DNA from: Hydractinia symbiolongicarpus | Lineage: Eukaryota; Cnidaria; Hydrozoa; Anthoathecata; Hydractiniidae | Length of the DNA stretch: 64,000 bases | Direction: 5' to 3' | Assembly: GCF_029227915.1 (NCBI RefSeq) | Contig: NC_079881.1 | Location: 32,649,501-32,713,500, forward strand | Part shown: positions 45,386 through 56,465 of the stretch, piece after piece | How positions within the stretch are numbered: the first letter of the stretch is position 1 | Layout of the letters: every line of letters begins with the position of its first letter | Translations under genes and position numbers: made by a program | The notes under the pieces: model-generated | Seen by the model: only the letters and a program-made list of their open reading frames with translations | Told to the model about the DNA's origin: nothing | Database searches by the model: none

Positions 45386-46185
45386 ATATTTATCTTTGGT
45401 TGATTTAATGTTGTTTTTACAAAGTCTGCCAAACAGTACGCCATACTAACAGCAAGTTTTTCGACCTTCCTCCGTTCAGAGTTGTTTCACAAAAAGAAAC
45501 AAAAATGTTCTTTAGTTTGCTTTCGAGGGGAAATTCCATAATGTCGCGCTGAAGCAGCCTCTTTTACATTTTGATCTTTAAATTTTATATTCAGCGAAGA
45601 GATTTTAGCGAATAATAACAGAACCTGTGAAATCTAATAAATTATTTATAACACATTCCCGAATACATGCTACACGGGGGTACTAACTGACTTAAAAAAA
45701 AATAAACGAAAATAAAATAAGCCAATAAGATTTTTTGTTCCGGTTTATCCTTTAACGGGCCAGCGCGTATTGTTTTGATTTTCTCACCATTGTGCTACGT
45801 CAGGGGAAACATGTGTCTTTAGCCTCTCAGTCATGCTGAATTATTTAAACAAAATGGCGAGCCAAAAGTGATGCTTCACGAGGAAATTGAAAAAAGAAAA
45901 CAACTTACATAAGCGTATCAATATATTGTTTTAAAAGATGCAGATATTCTTTAGTAATAAGTACATATTAGTTGATATAATAAAAGAAAATAATTTACAA
46001 AGAGGTGGCAAGCCACCGCAATGATGAACTCAACCTGTTAGGTCTTTGGAAACAAGCTAGAGGTTGTACTCCTCTAGAGAATATGCCTCTAAAAGCACAA
46101 TTCTCCCTTTTTACAAGGAATTAAAAAAAATATAAAAAAAAATAAGAAAGAAAGCTTTATTTACCCATTGCTACACACACTCAAT
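45386..46185. other. No gene; short hairpin repeat
   Basis: AT-rich sequence. At about 46,059-46,110 a small repeat with hairpin CTAGAGG ... CCTCTAG followed by a CTCCCTTTTT tail recurs at about 41,880 and 48,175. Confidence 0.5.
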
Positions 46186-46189
46186 CAAC

Positions 46190-47354
46190 TTGGCAGTAGG
46201 TGACGCAATAAAGAACAGTAAAGTGATGAAGGATGCTCTCAAAACGACATTTGAAATCACAAAAGCTGCTTAAAAAAATCACCAAAGAGAGACGCCAAAC
46301 TTGATGCCATCAAGAAGGAAGCTGTAACCATCAACTTCAACGAAAAGCGAATTTAAACTATAACGGTTGTTATGTCCAACTAGCTTGACAGTTCGTGCCA
46401 AATCCTTAGAAAGCATATTGAGTAATTACACATATCTAAAGAAACTTTGGGAGTGGGCTGTTAATAATTGTTAGATACCAAAATGAAAGCTCGCATCCGG
46501 GGTGTTGATGCTTGCATGAGAACATTCGACTATGTTTTTGGTGTTTATTTGGGAGAACTTATCTTGTCTCATAGTAACAATTGAAGTTAAACGCTTTAAA
46601 GTTCTACTTTATCAGCTATACAGGGTCAAGAATGTGCAAATTTGACTATCAAAGTATTGAAAAAATTGAGAAGCCAGGAAAATTTCTTTTCTGGGAGAAT
46701 GTCCGCTTGAAAGCCAAATCATTGGATGTGCATGAACTGAAACTTCCAAGAAAATGCGGTGCTCTGAAGAGGTTAGAAGATTTCAATGGTCATGGACCTG
46801 CCAAGTCAACTCAACTTGATAAACCAAAAGATCTCTACAGCAAGCACTATTATGAATCCCTAAATAATGTTGAGAATTGCATCAAAGAAAGATTCAACCA
46901 AGAAGATTATCAAAAACATGCTGCGTTGCAAGAGCTTATTCTTAGAGCTGCCAGAAAACAGCAGTTTTCTACCAAGTTGGAGTTGCTACAATTTTACAAC
47001 AACGATTTCGATGGATCTCTTTTGAAGTCACAGTTAACAATGTTCGAGGAAGACTTTCCCAAAATTACTTCAGATGTAAATTTCACTGATGTGGTAAAGT
47101 ATTTGATAAGTCTTCATGTTGGCAAAAACACTTTTCTCTGAAGTATTTCGTCTCGCAAAGTTAATTCTGGTTTGCCCAGCGACATATGCCACAAGTGAAC
47201 GGTCGTTTAGTGCACTGAGCCGTGCTAAAATGTACAATGACCCAAAAACGTCAGAATCATATCTTGATGTTACACGTACATAAAGATCGAACTGATGTGT
47301 TAGATCTTGTTGATGTTGATAATATTTTTGTGAGTGGAGCACCGTCTTTTAATT
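46190..47354 (+). pseudogene. hAT-like (TTF/zf-MYM type) transposase C-terminal part, broken
   Basis: The longest frame (46,581-47,141) has HELKLPRKCGALKRLEDF, DLYSKHYYESLNNVENC and IKERFNQEDYQKHAALQEL. A frameshift leads to LAKLILVCPATYATSERSF and SALSRAKMYN (47,150-47,240), the hAT C-terminal dimerisation signature, followed by HVHKDRTDVLDLVD and FVSGAPSFNFR. Upstream, in mixed frames, are traces such as SLESILSNYTYLKKLWEWA. These match the C-terminal half of TTF-type zinc-finger/hAT transposases. The zinc finger and the first catalytic part are absent. Confidence 0.7.
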
Positions 47355-48470
47355 TTCGGTAAATTTCAAGAAACTGACAAAAGAAAAGCACATGTTCTTG
47401 TAAAAACAAAAGAAACACAAGTACTTTTTAGCTACTATTTTAGTTTTTCGTTTATATATAGGGTGTCTGGAAAAAAGCGGAACGATATGAGTTACTCAAA
47501 AGTGTTAACATATGCCACAGTTCAAAATTTAAAAACCTGTTTGGTCACAAAGTTTGATACTCAAAAACGTGCAATGATGATGAAGTGACAAAACAGCTGG
47601 CTGTTGTGATATAGCTTGTCTAATGACGACAGGTTAGATATTATAGAACTCTCTGAAGAATCTGCATAATAGCAAAACCCTCCCTTTTAACAAGGATTCT
47701 CTCAGAAAAAATACATTGACCATTTAACAGGACGGTAAAACAGTGGCAAAGCACAAAACACTAATAAAAAAAACATAAAAAGGCAACAAACAAAATAATT
47801 AGGCAATTTAAACTGAATTAATAGGCACATTAATAAAACTTATTATGACAAAACTATCCTTAACCGGATAAATCTTAGAATAATTCCTAACAGATCAAAT
47901 GTAAACTAAAGCAGGCAACGATCTGTGTGCCAGGACTTGTGAACCTGGCTGTAGCTTTACACGTGTTAACGGCGCTCAAACTAAGTCTTTGCGGTAGGTC
48001 AACCTAATGACAGTGCCAGCCTGTCATGACGTGCCTGGGCATCAAACCACGGAGACAAGATAAGAATATCAATCCCCCTTGCAAAGCTTCTATAATGACT
48101 CAGGGCAGCAGAGTGAAAATTACAAAGTGCGCGCACAATGTTAAACTCAACCAGCTAAGTCTTAAAATTTAAATTCTAGAGGTTTTGCTCCTCTAAAGAA
48201 TAGGCTCATTTAAAGGAACACAATTCTTCCAAGGAGATAATTGGCACAAAAATGGAGCAAACAAACAGACAGAGATAGTAGGACAGGACTTCTGTAAAGG
48301 GTACAAGGGTTTCAAATCATATTCCTGAACCAAGGTACCCAAAATGTCTAGCTAAGTCACCTCAAAAGAGGTCTGCGAACAGTCTTCAGCAGGAACTAGA
48401 CAAGGATTAGCTGGGCTAAATTAGAACCCCTAGGGAAATTTATTCCCTGGAAAAAGTTAAGCCCTGTTAA
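47355..48470. other. No gene recognised
   Basis: AT-rich sequence. Contains another TCTAGAGG ... CCTCTA hairpin repeat at about 48,172-48,230. The short frame at 47,334-47,588 shows no known domain. Confidence 0.5.
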
Positions 48471-48474
48471 AAAA

Positions 48475-48860
48475 CAGTATTTAACAGGATGAATTGTTTC
48501 AGTGAGATGGATTGACTTCTGAAACGCAGCGGTCCTTGTACTTAAGCCAAGTGTTTCGTTAATGTTTAATAAAGGCCCAGTAATGTACGGCTTTTAAGGT
48601 ACCTGAATGGTTAATGGTGGCGACTAATCTGTACTTGTTGCTAAAGGAAATTTCATCAGTAGGGTGAAAAAGCACGATTAGCTTGTGGTGTTTCGTAGGC
48701 AGACAGTTCACCGATCTTGTATCTTTGAAAGAAGAACCTTTAACTGAGGCATACCTAAGTAACTGAATAACAAGGATATCGCCACAACTGGAAATTTGTG
48801 TTTCAGTTGTGCTCTCCTGGTGTGATGAACACTGGGGGAAAAACACCTGTCGTCACCTAC
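48475..48860 (-). pseudogene. Ubiquitin-specific protease (peptidase C19) C-terminal fragment
   Basis: The frame reads SSCGDILVIQLLRYA, then GSSFKDTRSVNCLP, DEISFSNKYRLVATINHSG and TLKAVHYWAFIKH. This is the C-terminal catalytic block of USPs, with the His box (normally GHYxAF). The Gly before His is Val here. After a stop the frame continues NTWLKYKDRCVSEVNPSH, matching the usual end. The Cys box is not present nearby, so only a fragment remains. It lies among transposon debris and may have been carried by an element. Confidence 0.65.
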
Positions 48861-49549
48861 AAGCTGCTGCGACTGCGAAAGTGCCTTACAAAAGTCCCCT
48901 ATTGACTTGCATGTTGGTTAAGTAAAAATTGTTTTTTGTTCTTTAGAAGAGGAACACAAACAAGTATTACAAGATGCTGATGTTTTTAAATTTAAGCACT
49001 TTTTAATGTCAAATTGAATTGCAAATTCTTTCATAAAAGAAAATAAAATTGTATAGATTAGGCGATGTTTTCGATCAGTTCAAATCATTCTGCTTTTTTA
49101 CGGACAATCTGTACGTTAGTTTTGTATTTTCATTTTCAAAATAGAAATTTTAATTAAAAATAGCTTGCTATCTATGCATAAATTGAGTAAATTCTTATTT
49201 TCTGGAGGAATATAGGGAGATGTTTGTCGCATGTATTTGAAATATAAGCAATGATGCTTTTGTATCTCAAACTTTAACCGTATCTACGAAGGCATTCGTC
49301 AAATTTTAAAATTATAGTTTCATTTGAAGACTCTTCTTTATACGCAATGTAATATACACTATATGTAATTGTTACATTTTAAACCAATGTAACCTCGTAA
49401 ATAGGCTAAAAAATTTTATTTTACAGTGCTCGCTACCACAGCATGAACTTTGCAGTGCTTCCGCCGGGCCTACTTTTGTAGATAGTTAGCTGGATAGATG
49501 TGCATATTTTACATGGCTAGCCTGACTAATATCGAGGGATATACCCTGT
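48861..49549. other. No gene recognised
   Basis: AT-rich sequence without significant open frames or repeats that I can identify. Confidence 0.5.
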
Positions 49550-49832
49550 CTATTATTTCCAGGAATGGCCATGGCTTAGATGGGGAGTCCTAAAGTTTTA
49601 ATGCTCGTTTTGAGCTACGCAGACCCAATTAGGGCCTGCGCTCTGCTAGAAAACTCCTGGCAACATCCAACAGCCCACACAGTGTGCCATCTCCCCAATT
49701 TCCCTCACATGGCTTGGGTTAGCCCAGGGGTATGGTAACATTCACTTGCCCATATTAAATCGTTGTCAAGAGGAATCGAACCCCGGTCTCCCTCACAGAC
49801 TACGAGAGCTATAACCACTAATCTATGGCGTC
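49550..49832 (-). repeat. SINE-like repeat with pol III-type head
   Basis: Read on the minus strand, 49,832-49,763 has A box-like TAGATTAGTGG and B box GGTTCGATTCC at the correct spacing for a tRNA-derived head. A less AT-rich body of about 210 bp follows (for example CAAGCCATGTGAGGG and GCAGAGCGCAGGCCC). The body family is not recognised. It abuts a LINE reverse-transcriptase remnant. Confidence 0.55.
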
Positions 49833-49844
49833 AATGTTTAAGAT

Positions 49845-50470
49845 TTTTATTGACGCGTAACAAGTTGGTATCATCAGCAAAATGATTGACCTCCTAAAAT
49901 TTAATAGCATGAAAAAAGTCATTTATATAAATTAAGAAGAGAAGAGGACCAAGAACCGAATCTGAGAAACACCATGTTTAATAATGTTGGAGCAAGATGA
50001 AATACCAGAAAGGGAGACAATTTGTTTTTAATTTGAGAGGTAAGATGAAAAGACTTCCAATGAATTTCCACGAATGCCATAATGTTAGAGTTTACGAAGA
50101 AGTATGTTGCCAACCGTATCGAATGCTTTTTCAAGGTCAATAAATAGGGCACATGCAGTTTCCTTGGTCGAGGGAAAAAAGTGCATGAGATGTGGAAAAA
50201 TATTTAAAAAACCCAAACTGACGTAAAAATAAAATATTATTGTGCTAAATAAAGTTATAACGTCGTTTAAATATGATTGCAAATATCTTATCCACATTAC
50301 ATAAAAGAGAAATAGGACGATAGTTAGGACAATCCAGTAGAGAGCCCTTTTTGAACATGCCTATCACTTTGGCAATTTTGAGAAGATCAGGCAAAACACC
50401 ATTAGATTAAAGTGGACAGCAATTTCAAGTTTGCACGTCATCAATAAAGAGATTTCTAGTACTTAGTTCT
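49845..50470 (-). pseudogene. LINE reverse transcriptase fragment (LINE-B)
   Basis: Minus-strand traces in order: NGVLPDLLKIAKV with CPNYRPISLLCNVDKIF (about 50,280-50,420), ACALFIDLEKAFDTVGN (motif A, about 50,110-50,160), IIKHGVSQIRFL (motif B, about 49,970) and NHFADDTNLLRVNKNL (catalytic FADD box, about 49,860). Several frameshifts. The endonuclease and the C-terminus are missing. It differs in sequence from LINE-C. Confidence 0.65.
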
Positions 50471-50701
50471 TTAACAAAAATATGTTTGCTACACGATTTT
50501 TTCTATCGCTTTTAGTTAAGGTAAGTTTCCATACGACTGCATTTTCCGCTTGAGCGGAACTAGTATAGAATTGTAATGTCACCCTTTCAATGTTCAAAGT
50601 GTTATCTTTCCACGTATAATGTCTTTAGTCATTTGTGTTTTATATTGTAAATTCTAGGTTGGTTTATGTTAATATATTATTAATAAATGTAAAAAAAACT
50701 A

Positions 50702-51060
50702 GTATAGAAAGTGTAGCGGAGAGGTTGCCAAGGCAAAGGCATTAAGCACGGCAAAGGCACGGCAAAGGCAGCCAAGGAAAGAGGAAGAGGAATCAGCAAG
50801 GCAGGGGTAGGCAAGGGCATAGTAGGCAGGCACCAAAAAAGGCATGGGAATGGTAGGCAAAGGCATTAAGCACGGCAAGAAAAGGGCACGGCAATGCACG
50901 GCAAAGTAGGCAAGGAAAAAGGAAGAGGAATCAGCAAGGCAGGGGTAGGCAAGGCATGGGACGCACAGGCAAGGCCATAGAAGGCAGGCAACAGAAAAGG
51001 CATAGGAAGGGTAGGCAATGGCAAGGGGACGGCAAGGCAGGGGCAGGCACGTTAATAGAA
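50702..51060. repeat. AGGCA-rich minisatellite, inverted partner of 41.3 kb
   Basis: Irregular units GGCAAGG, GGCACGGCAAAGG and AGGGGTAGGCAAGGCA on the plus strand, complementary to the array at 41,300-41,550 including the flanks. The 131-codon open frame is an artefact of the repeat. Confidence 0.8.
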
Positions 51061-51199
51061 ACTCTCTCCCCCTACAACTCAAAGATATACTCAATGTAAA
51101 GTATTACATTTATATAAGGTCAATGTACAGTGAATCATCTTAGCAGAATTATGTGCCACTATAATACAACCTGGTTGTTGTAGGTGCAAGATAATTGTT

Positions 51200-51202
<3 letters not shown>

Positions 51203-51236
<34 letters not shown>

Positions 51237-54135
51237 TTTAAAGTGGCTGGCCCAGAAAATCACAAAAACCTATAGTTAGTGGATTGTTTCCACTGGGGGC
51301 CACTAGAACAAAAAAGAAACAAAAAATAATAAACCTTAGACTGCCTCAGCTCAATCAAACATAGTAACATTTATAATCTGTGAAAATTGAAAAGAAAAAG
51401 AATAAAAAACAAAAATTAAAAAGTTAAAAAGTGATCTCCATTAGAATTTGCCAAATACATTAGAGATGGAAGTCTCAAACGAAAGCAGACTTCCATCACA
51501 GGTCACTTGGTCTGGAAGATTATTCCACACTTTTGCAGCTCTAAATGGGAAGGCTTTTTTGCCAAATTCCGTGTTGACCAAGGGAAGTGTGAACCTGTTT
51601 TTTGAAGCTCCTCTTGTTTGATGATTATGACAGTTTTTTTGTCAAAAGGAATTTTGAGCGCATGTAATCAGGAGCAATGTGATTCATGGCTTTGAAAACT
51701 AATATGGCATCGTTTTTGATGAGTAAATTATTCATTGAATATTCCCTCTCTTTCCCAAGAAAGGTACGGACACATTTTAATCGTTTTTCTAGTTTTCCCA
51801 ATCTACCTTGGGTGGCACAAGCCCATGTCGAGGAGCAGTAGTTGAAATATGGCATGACTAGTGCATTAATTAAAAGGTTTTTTATGTGAGGTGTTAAACA
51901 GGATGCAATGGTTCTAATTTTAGAATATTTAATTAGTATTTTTCTATTTATGTCATTAATGTGCTTTTCCCATTGCATTTTTTGATCAAATGTTACCCCA
52001 AGATATTTAACGTTTTCGCTCCTCTTCAAAGGAGTACCCATATAGTTGATAGATTTGTTCTCAACTTTTTTTAACTGGCTGTGGTTGCCGAAAAAGATTG
52101 TTTCAGTTTTGTCCGTATTAATAGTCATTTTGTTATTATTCAGCCAGAGGTCGACTTGCGAAAGTTCTAACTCGACCTGGGAGACAAGGGTATCCAAGTT
52201 TTTATGAGACGAAATAATTATTGTATCATCTGCATATAGATGGTGATAGTTTGAATTGATGACAGATTTTAAGTCATCAATATACAAAAGAAAGAGCAGG
52301 GGCCCCAACACAGATCCCTGCGGCACCCCAAAAGCGTCTTCATGAAGCAGATCTGATCCTGTGTCGTTTACAAGAGTCAGCTGCATTCGGCCCGTTAAAT
52401 AGGACTCGAACCAGTCAAAGGCAGCATCTCTGATGCCAAAACACCATAGTTTTTTTAACAAAATTTTATGATCAACAGTGTCAAAAGCTTTTTTAGGGTC
52501 AATGAGCACAGCACAAACAAAGTTATGTTGGTCGAGCTCAGTAAGAATAAAATCAGAGACATCGACTACTGCAGTTTCTGTGGAAAAGAGTTTTCGAAAT
52601 CCGGACTGTCTGTCATTCAGGAAGTTGTGCTCAGAAATAAAATGAGACATTTGCTCATGCACTAACTTTTCAAAAATTTTCATAGGAATTGGCAAAATGG
52701 AGATAGGCCGATAATTAGTAGGATCTGTTTTATTGCCACTTTTAAAAATAGGCGAGACCCTTTTAGTCTTCCAACATTTAGGTACATAACCAGTAAATAA
52801 AGATTTGTTGAAAAGACTTGATAAATAAATACTTAAAACTGACGAACCTGCTTTTAGCAGTCGTGAACCAATTCCGCCCAAGCCTGTAGCTTTATTAAGT
52901 TTTAGTGATCTAATTATTTTTTCGACACTTTTGGTCTCAATACGAGCCCACCGAAAATCGTGTCCGCTAACAGGTGGATTAACATTAGTAGTGTCAGAAG
53001 AAAATTTAGAGGCTAGTTTGGCACCAACACTGACAAAAAATAAGTTGAATGTGTTGGAATTTTATTTTGGGTGAGAAGTTTCTGTACTATCGTTTTGGAC
53101 TACTAGTTTTATCGAGGTAGTATTGCCTGACTTATCAGGAACCAGTTTTTTTAGGGTTTTCCAAAGTTGTTTTGGCCGTTTTTGAAAGTCCTGCAAAACG
53201 TCATTATAGTACTCGTTTTTGAGTCGATTTTTGAGACCTATTACCTGGTTCCTTTTTTGTTTGAAAGCTTCCCAGTCTATGATGGATTTTGTTTTTGATG
53301 CTTTCCGTTTCAAGAAATCTTTTTCTTTGATGGCTATTATTAATTCATCAGTGACCCATGCCTCAACACTGCCAGAAAATCTATGTGTTTTGAAAGGGGC
53401 ATGTTTGTCAGCCACTGTTTTAACATTTTTATTCAGTTTCTCACATGCTTTATCAAGGTCATCATAATTATTAAAATATGACGAGTCTAAATTCCTGAGG
53501 TCCTTCAGAAAATTCTCTTCACTGAAGTTCTTGTAGCTACGAACCTTGCATGTTTTAGGTTCAAATTTTGGCCTTTTGAATTTTCTGATCACATAAACTA
53601 AATTGTGATCACTGATGCCTAAATCCATGACACCAGTTTTAGAAATACAAGAACTGTTAGAAAGTATCAAGTCTTTAAGAGTGCTACTATTTTCAGTAAC
53701 ACGAGTTGGCTCCGTAATATGTTGTTTTAGGAAAAGAGTGGAGCATAGTTCCTTTATTTTGGAGGAAAGAGCATATTTTGAAAGCATGTTACAGTTAAAA
53801 TCTCCCAAGATAAAAACTTCTTTCTCTTCTGGGAGCTTGTTAAAACACTGTTTAAAATGAGTACACAGGTTTTCGGTACTCTGCAAATCACTACCTCCAG
53901 GTGGCCTGTAAACCCCACACACGTAAATAGGTTTAGTTTTTTTCAGGCACACTTTCACCCATAGTGATTCAACATTTTCGAAGTAAAGGTGTTTCAAAAG
54001 GTGGCTATCCAAGTTTTCATTAACAAAAATTAGAACACCCCCACCTCGTCTATTCCGATCATTCCTATAACAAACATAGCCATCAATTTTAACGTCATTG
54101 TCAGTGATGGTGTCATCAATTTTGTCTGTCCTGCA
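51203..54135 (-). mobile_element. LINE-C, CR1/L2-like non-LTR retrotransposon, 5'-truncated
   Basis: Contains endonuclease and reverse transcriptase coding sequence on the minus strand and ends at 51,203-51,232 in an (ATT)n tail, the kind of short-tandem-repeat 3' end known from CR1/L2-like LINEs. The 5' boundary (about 54,135) lies inside a tRNA-like sequence (54,137-54,178, minus). The body of that same repeat resumes directly after the 3' tail at about 51,200, so the LINE interrupts a tRNA-headed repeat. Confidence 0.75.
51625..54130 (-). pseudogene. LINE-C endonuclease/reverse transcriptase, one internal stop
   Basis: From about 54,130 the frame reads YRNDRNRRGGGVLIFVNE, PIYVCGVYRPPGGSD, VFILGDFNCNML and GISDHNLVYV, the EEP-type endonuclease motifs. 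A single TAA at 53,062-53,064 follows SHPK, and the same frame continues SVGAKLASKF, RVSPIFKSGNK with NYRPISILPI, VLIDPKKAFDTVDH (motif A), GVPQGSVLGPLLFL (motif B) and HLYADDTIII (catalytic YADD). A frameshift near 51,640 in a T-run separates the last residues (FPFRAAKVWNNLPDQ in the next frame). Apart from these two lesions it is open, so the copy is young. N-terminal sequence is missing. Confidence 0.85.
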
Positions 54136-54179
54136 TCTCTCGTTTGCAAGAGTGTCATAGCCATTAGACCAACAGGGCG

Positions 54180-54384
54180 TAATAATGATGTAATTTTGTT
54201 AATTACATATATGAAATGTTTACGCTTATGTCTAATTAACTAAGCTTTTAAAAAGATTGGTCATTATCCATCCATTATCCATTATCCAGGTTCACCTTTT
54301 GTTTTAAAGGATCGTGTATTTCAGGCTTAATCCCAAAACTTGAGGTGAAACTAAGTATGTTTATAGAAAATTTTCCCAATGTAA
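54180..54384. other. No gene; flank of LINE-C
   Basis: AT-rich spacer with the duplicated words CCATTATCC at about 54,265-54,285. Confidence 0.5.
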
Positions 54385-55385
54385 AGGAACGACTATTATC
54401 AGAACAAACTACCTTATTCCATGAAATTAACGAGTCAAGAAACTAACCCATTAATTCATGTGGAGCGCTTTAGTACATGCAGTATATATATGATAAATTA
54501 TGTGAAGCACACATAACAGTAAGATGTCTCAGGTGTAATATATTGTTTAAATAATAACTTTTTTGCAAAAATACAGTTTATATGTTGTTCCCATCTTAGC
54601 GAATTTTTTCAAAATGTTTCTGGCAAAACTTAAAAAGTGAATTTCAATCCGGGGTGAGTGCTTAGTACAGGTATGTTGCACATCCATATAGGTTTAATAC
54701 CATTTCAAACAAAAGATTAGCTTAAACTTCTGTTAAATAGAAACACAGGTAACAGCTTGTTGTTAACACAGGGCTGAGTGATTTGTACAGGTATACTGTT
54801 TCGCACATACGTTTCGGCACAATATCCATTTCTAAAAAACTATCCTAACTTCAGTTCAAACAAACAAACAGTTAACAACCTGTTCTTATCCTATGCAGCT
54901 AAAACAATTTTATATACTTTGTGGAAAATTTTGTAACATTTAAAAATAAAAATACAGTTTATAACCTGTTTTTACCTTCTCTAAGCAAAAATCCCCCGCA
55001 ATATTTAATGGAAAAAGTTTCTGTTAAAGATTAAAAATTGAACACGGCACTATGATTGAGTGTATTATCTCACTCACTGTGTAGTATATGTAGAGCTATA
55101 GCTAGCTATAGCCAGAAAATCTATTTCTTTGTAGCTAGCTAGTTTTATACTAGCCATTATGATATTGTTTGATCTTTTTTATGCTATTAGCTAGCTAGCT
55201 CTTCAATTAAAGTAGCTCTAGCTAGCTTATTAAGTTCTACTATTATTCCAGCTCAGTCAGTAGTTTAATGCTACCTAGCCTTAGGTGTGAGTGAGAATAA
55301 GAAAGGGTTCACTACATACCCTTTCTTTTTTCGCTTTCTTGAACAAAACAAGCCCTTCCGTCAGTTGCGATATGGCTTAGATTGA
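54385..55385 (+). repeat. Complex non-coding repeat family, copy 3
   Basis: 54,430-55,020 is the reverse complement counterpart of 34,870-35,200, and 55,240-55,330 (CTAGCCTTAGGTGTGAG) that of 34,420-34,520. TAGC-rich stretches lie at 55,085-55,230. No coding content. Confidence 0.7.
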
Positions 55386-55395
55386 GTTTGAGGCG

Positions 55396-55863
55396 TTATG
55401 TGTCCGAAAACTCCATCTGCATCGCCGTGCTAAAAACAATACTTCTAGCATGTGCAACTATTTGATTGGCAGAATTTGAGTTGTTGAAAAGATACGTGGC
55501 ATATGATTCCTGACATGCAATCTGGAAGTCAATATCATTATTGGTAACAGGCCCGGGATTAATTTCAACGTCACCAGATAACAACAGCAGTAATTTTATC
55601 GATGCAAGGTTAATATTACAGATTAGCAGGCACACAAAACTCATTAAAATGAAAGTTCTTAAAAAGCAAAAATAGTCTTGGCCAGTAGTGTCAAAAACCA
55701 TTTTATAATTTGAATACTTGTGGTGATTATGATTTGTTACTGTATTGTTATGGCAGTGACTAGCAGCTGCGGTATAAAAAGCACCAATGGTGGAACGATA
55801 TGCTTGAACCGATATCATGATTTTTAGGTAGCTAGCTAACTTCAGGCAAAACGAGTTAACCAA
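55396..55863 (-). CDS. LINE-type N-terminal ORF with 2A-like motif
   Basis: The 155-codon frame has a hydrophobic stretch (TFILMSFVCLLICNINLA, residues about 68-85) followed by KLLLLLSGDVEINPGPV (about 90-106). GDVEINPGP conforms to the 2A consensus D-x-E-x-N-P-G-P, at which ribosomes skip the Gly-Pro bond. Such motifs are known in N-termini of some non-LTR retrotransposon polyproteins. No endonuclease or polymerase follows; the frame ends at 55,396 and the complex repeat begins. It is either a severed LINE 5' end or sequence absorbed by the repeat family. Confidence 0.6.
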   Translation of the reverse strand: MVNSFCLKLASYLKIMISVQAYRSTIGAFYTAAASHCHNNTVTNHNHHKYSNYKMVFDTTGQDYFCFLRTFILMSFVCLLICNINLASIKLLLLLSGDVEINPGPVTNNDIDFQIACQESYATYLFNNSNSANQIVAHARSIVFSTAMQMEFSDT

Positions 55864-56465
55864 TCAAGCACAGAAATTGCACAGAACACAAAAGTTTAAA
55901 AAATAATCTAAATTAACTCAGCCAGCTATGCAACTAACTTCTAGAAATGAAGTTATCCAAGCAGGCAAACAAAATAAACCAAAAAATAACTTTACAAATA
56001 AACTATATAAAGTTTATCCAACTTGTGACCTCCCCAACCAGTCGGCAAGAGAAGCTATCCAAAAGCAGACAAACAAAAAAATAAACGAAACACAGAAGTT
56101 TCAAAAACTATCCAAAGTAATTATCAAATAATAACTTATCCAACAATCCAAGGCTTGTGGTCAAGAAACTTTCATGAAAACTCGCACATGAAATTTCAAA
56201 TTTCAAGAGGGTGTATAAAATAACTTAAGCGGGAACTTTAAGTACCCAAAGCCCGGATACAAAATTTAACCACGTGATCCAATCTGACGAATCAGAACTC
56301 GGTATTTTTCTATTAAATGTCTATCGGGCGTAAGAAACAGAACCGGATTCGTCGTACTCGTCGGAGACCAATGTCTACTGGAAACAGCATAAAATAAAGC
56401 TGTCTCGATTAGCCAGATTTTCACGGAACGAATATTATCAGAACAAACTACCACTTTATTCTTTA
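55864..56465. other. No gene recognised
   Basis: AT-rich sequence. About 56,425-56,490 repeats about 54,395-54,440 (ATTATCAGAACAAACTACC, then ATTCCATGAAATTAACGAG). Confidence 0.5.
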
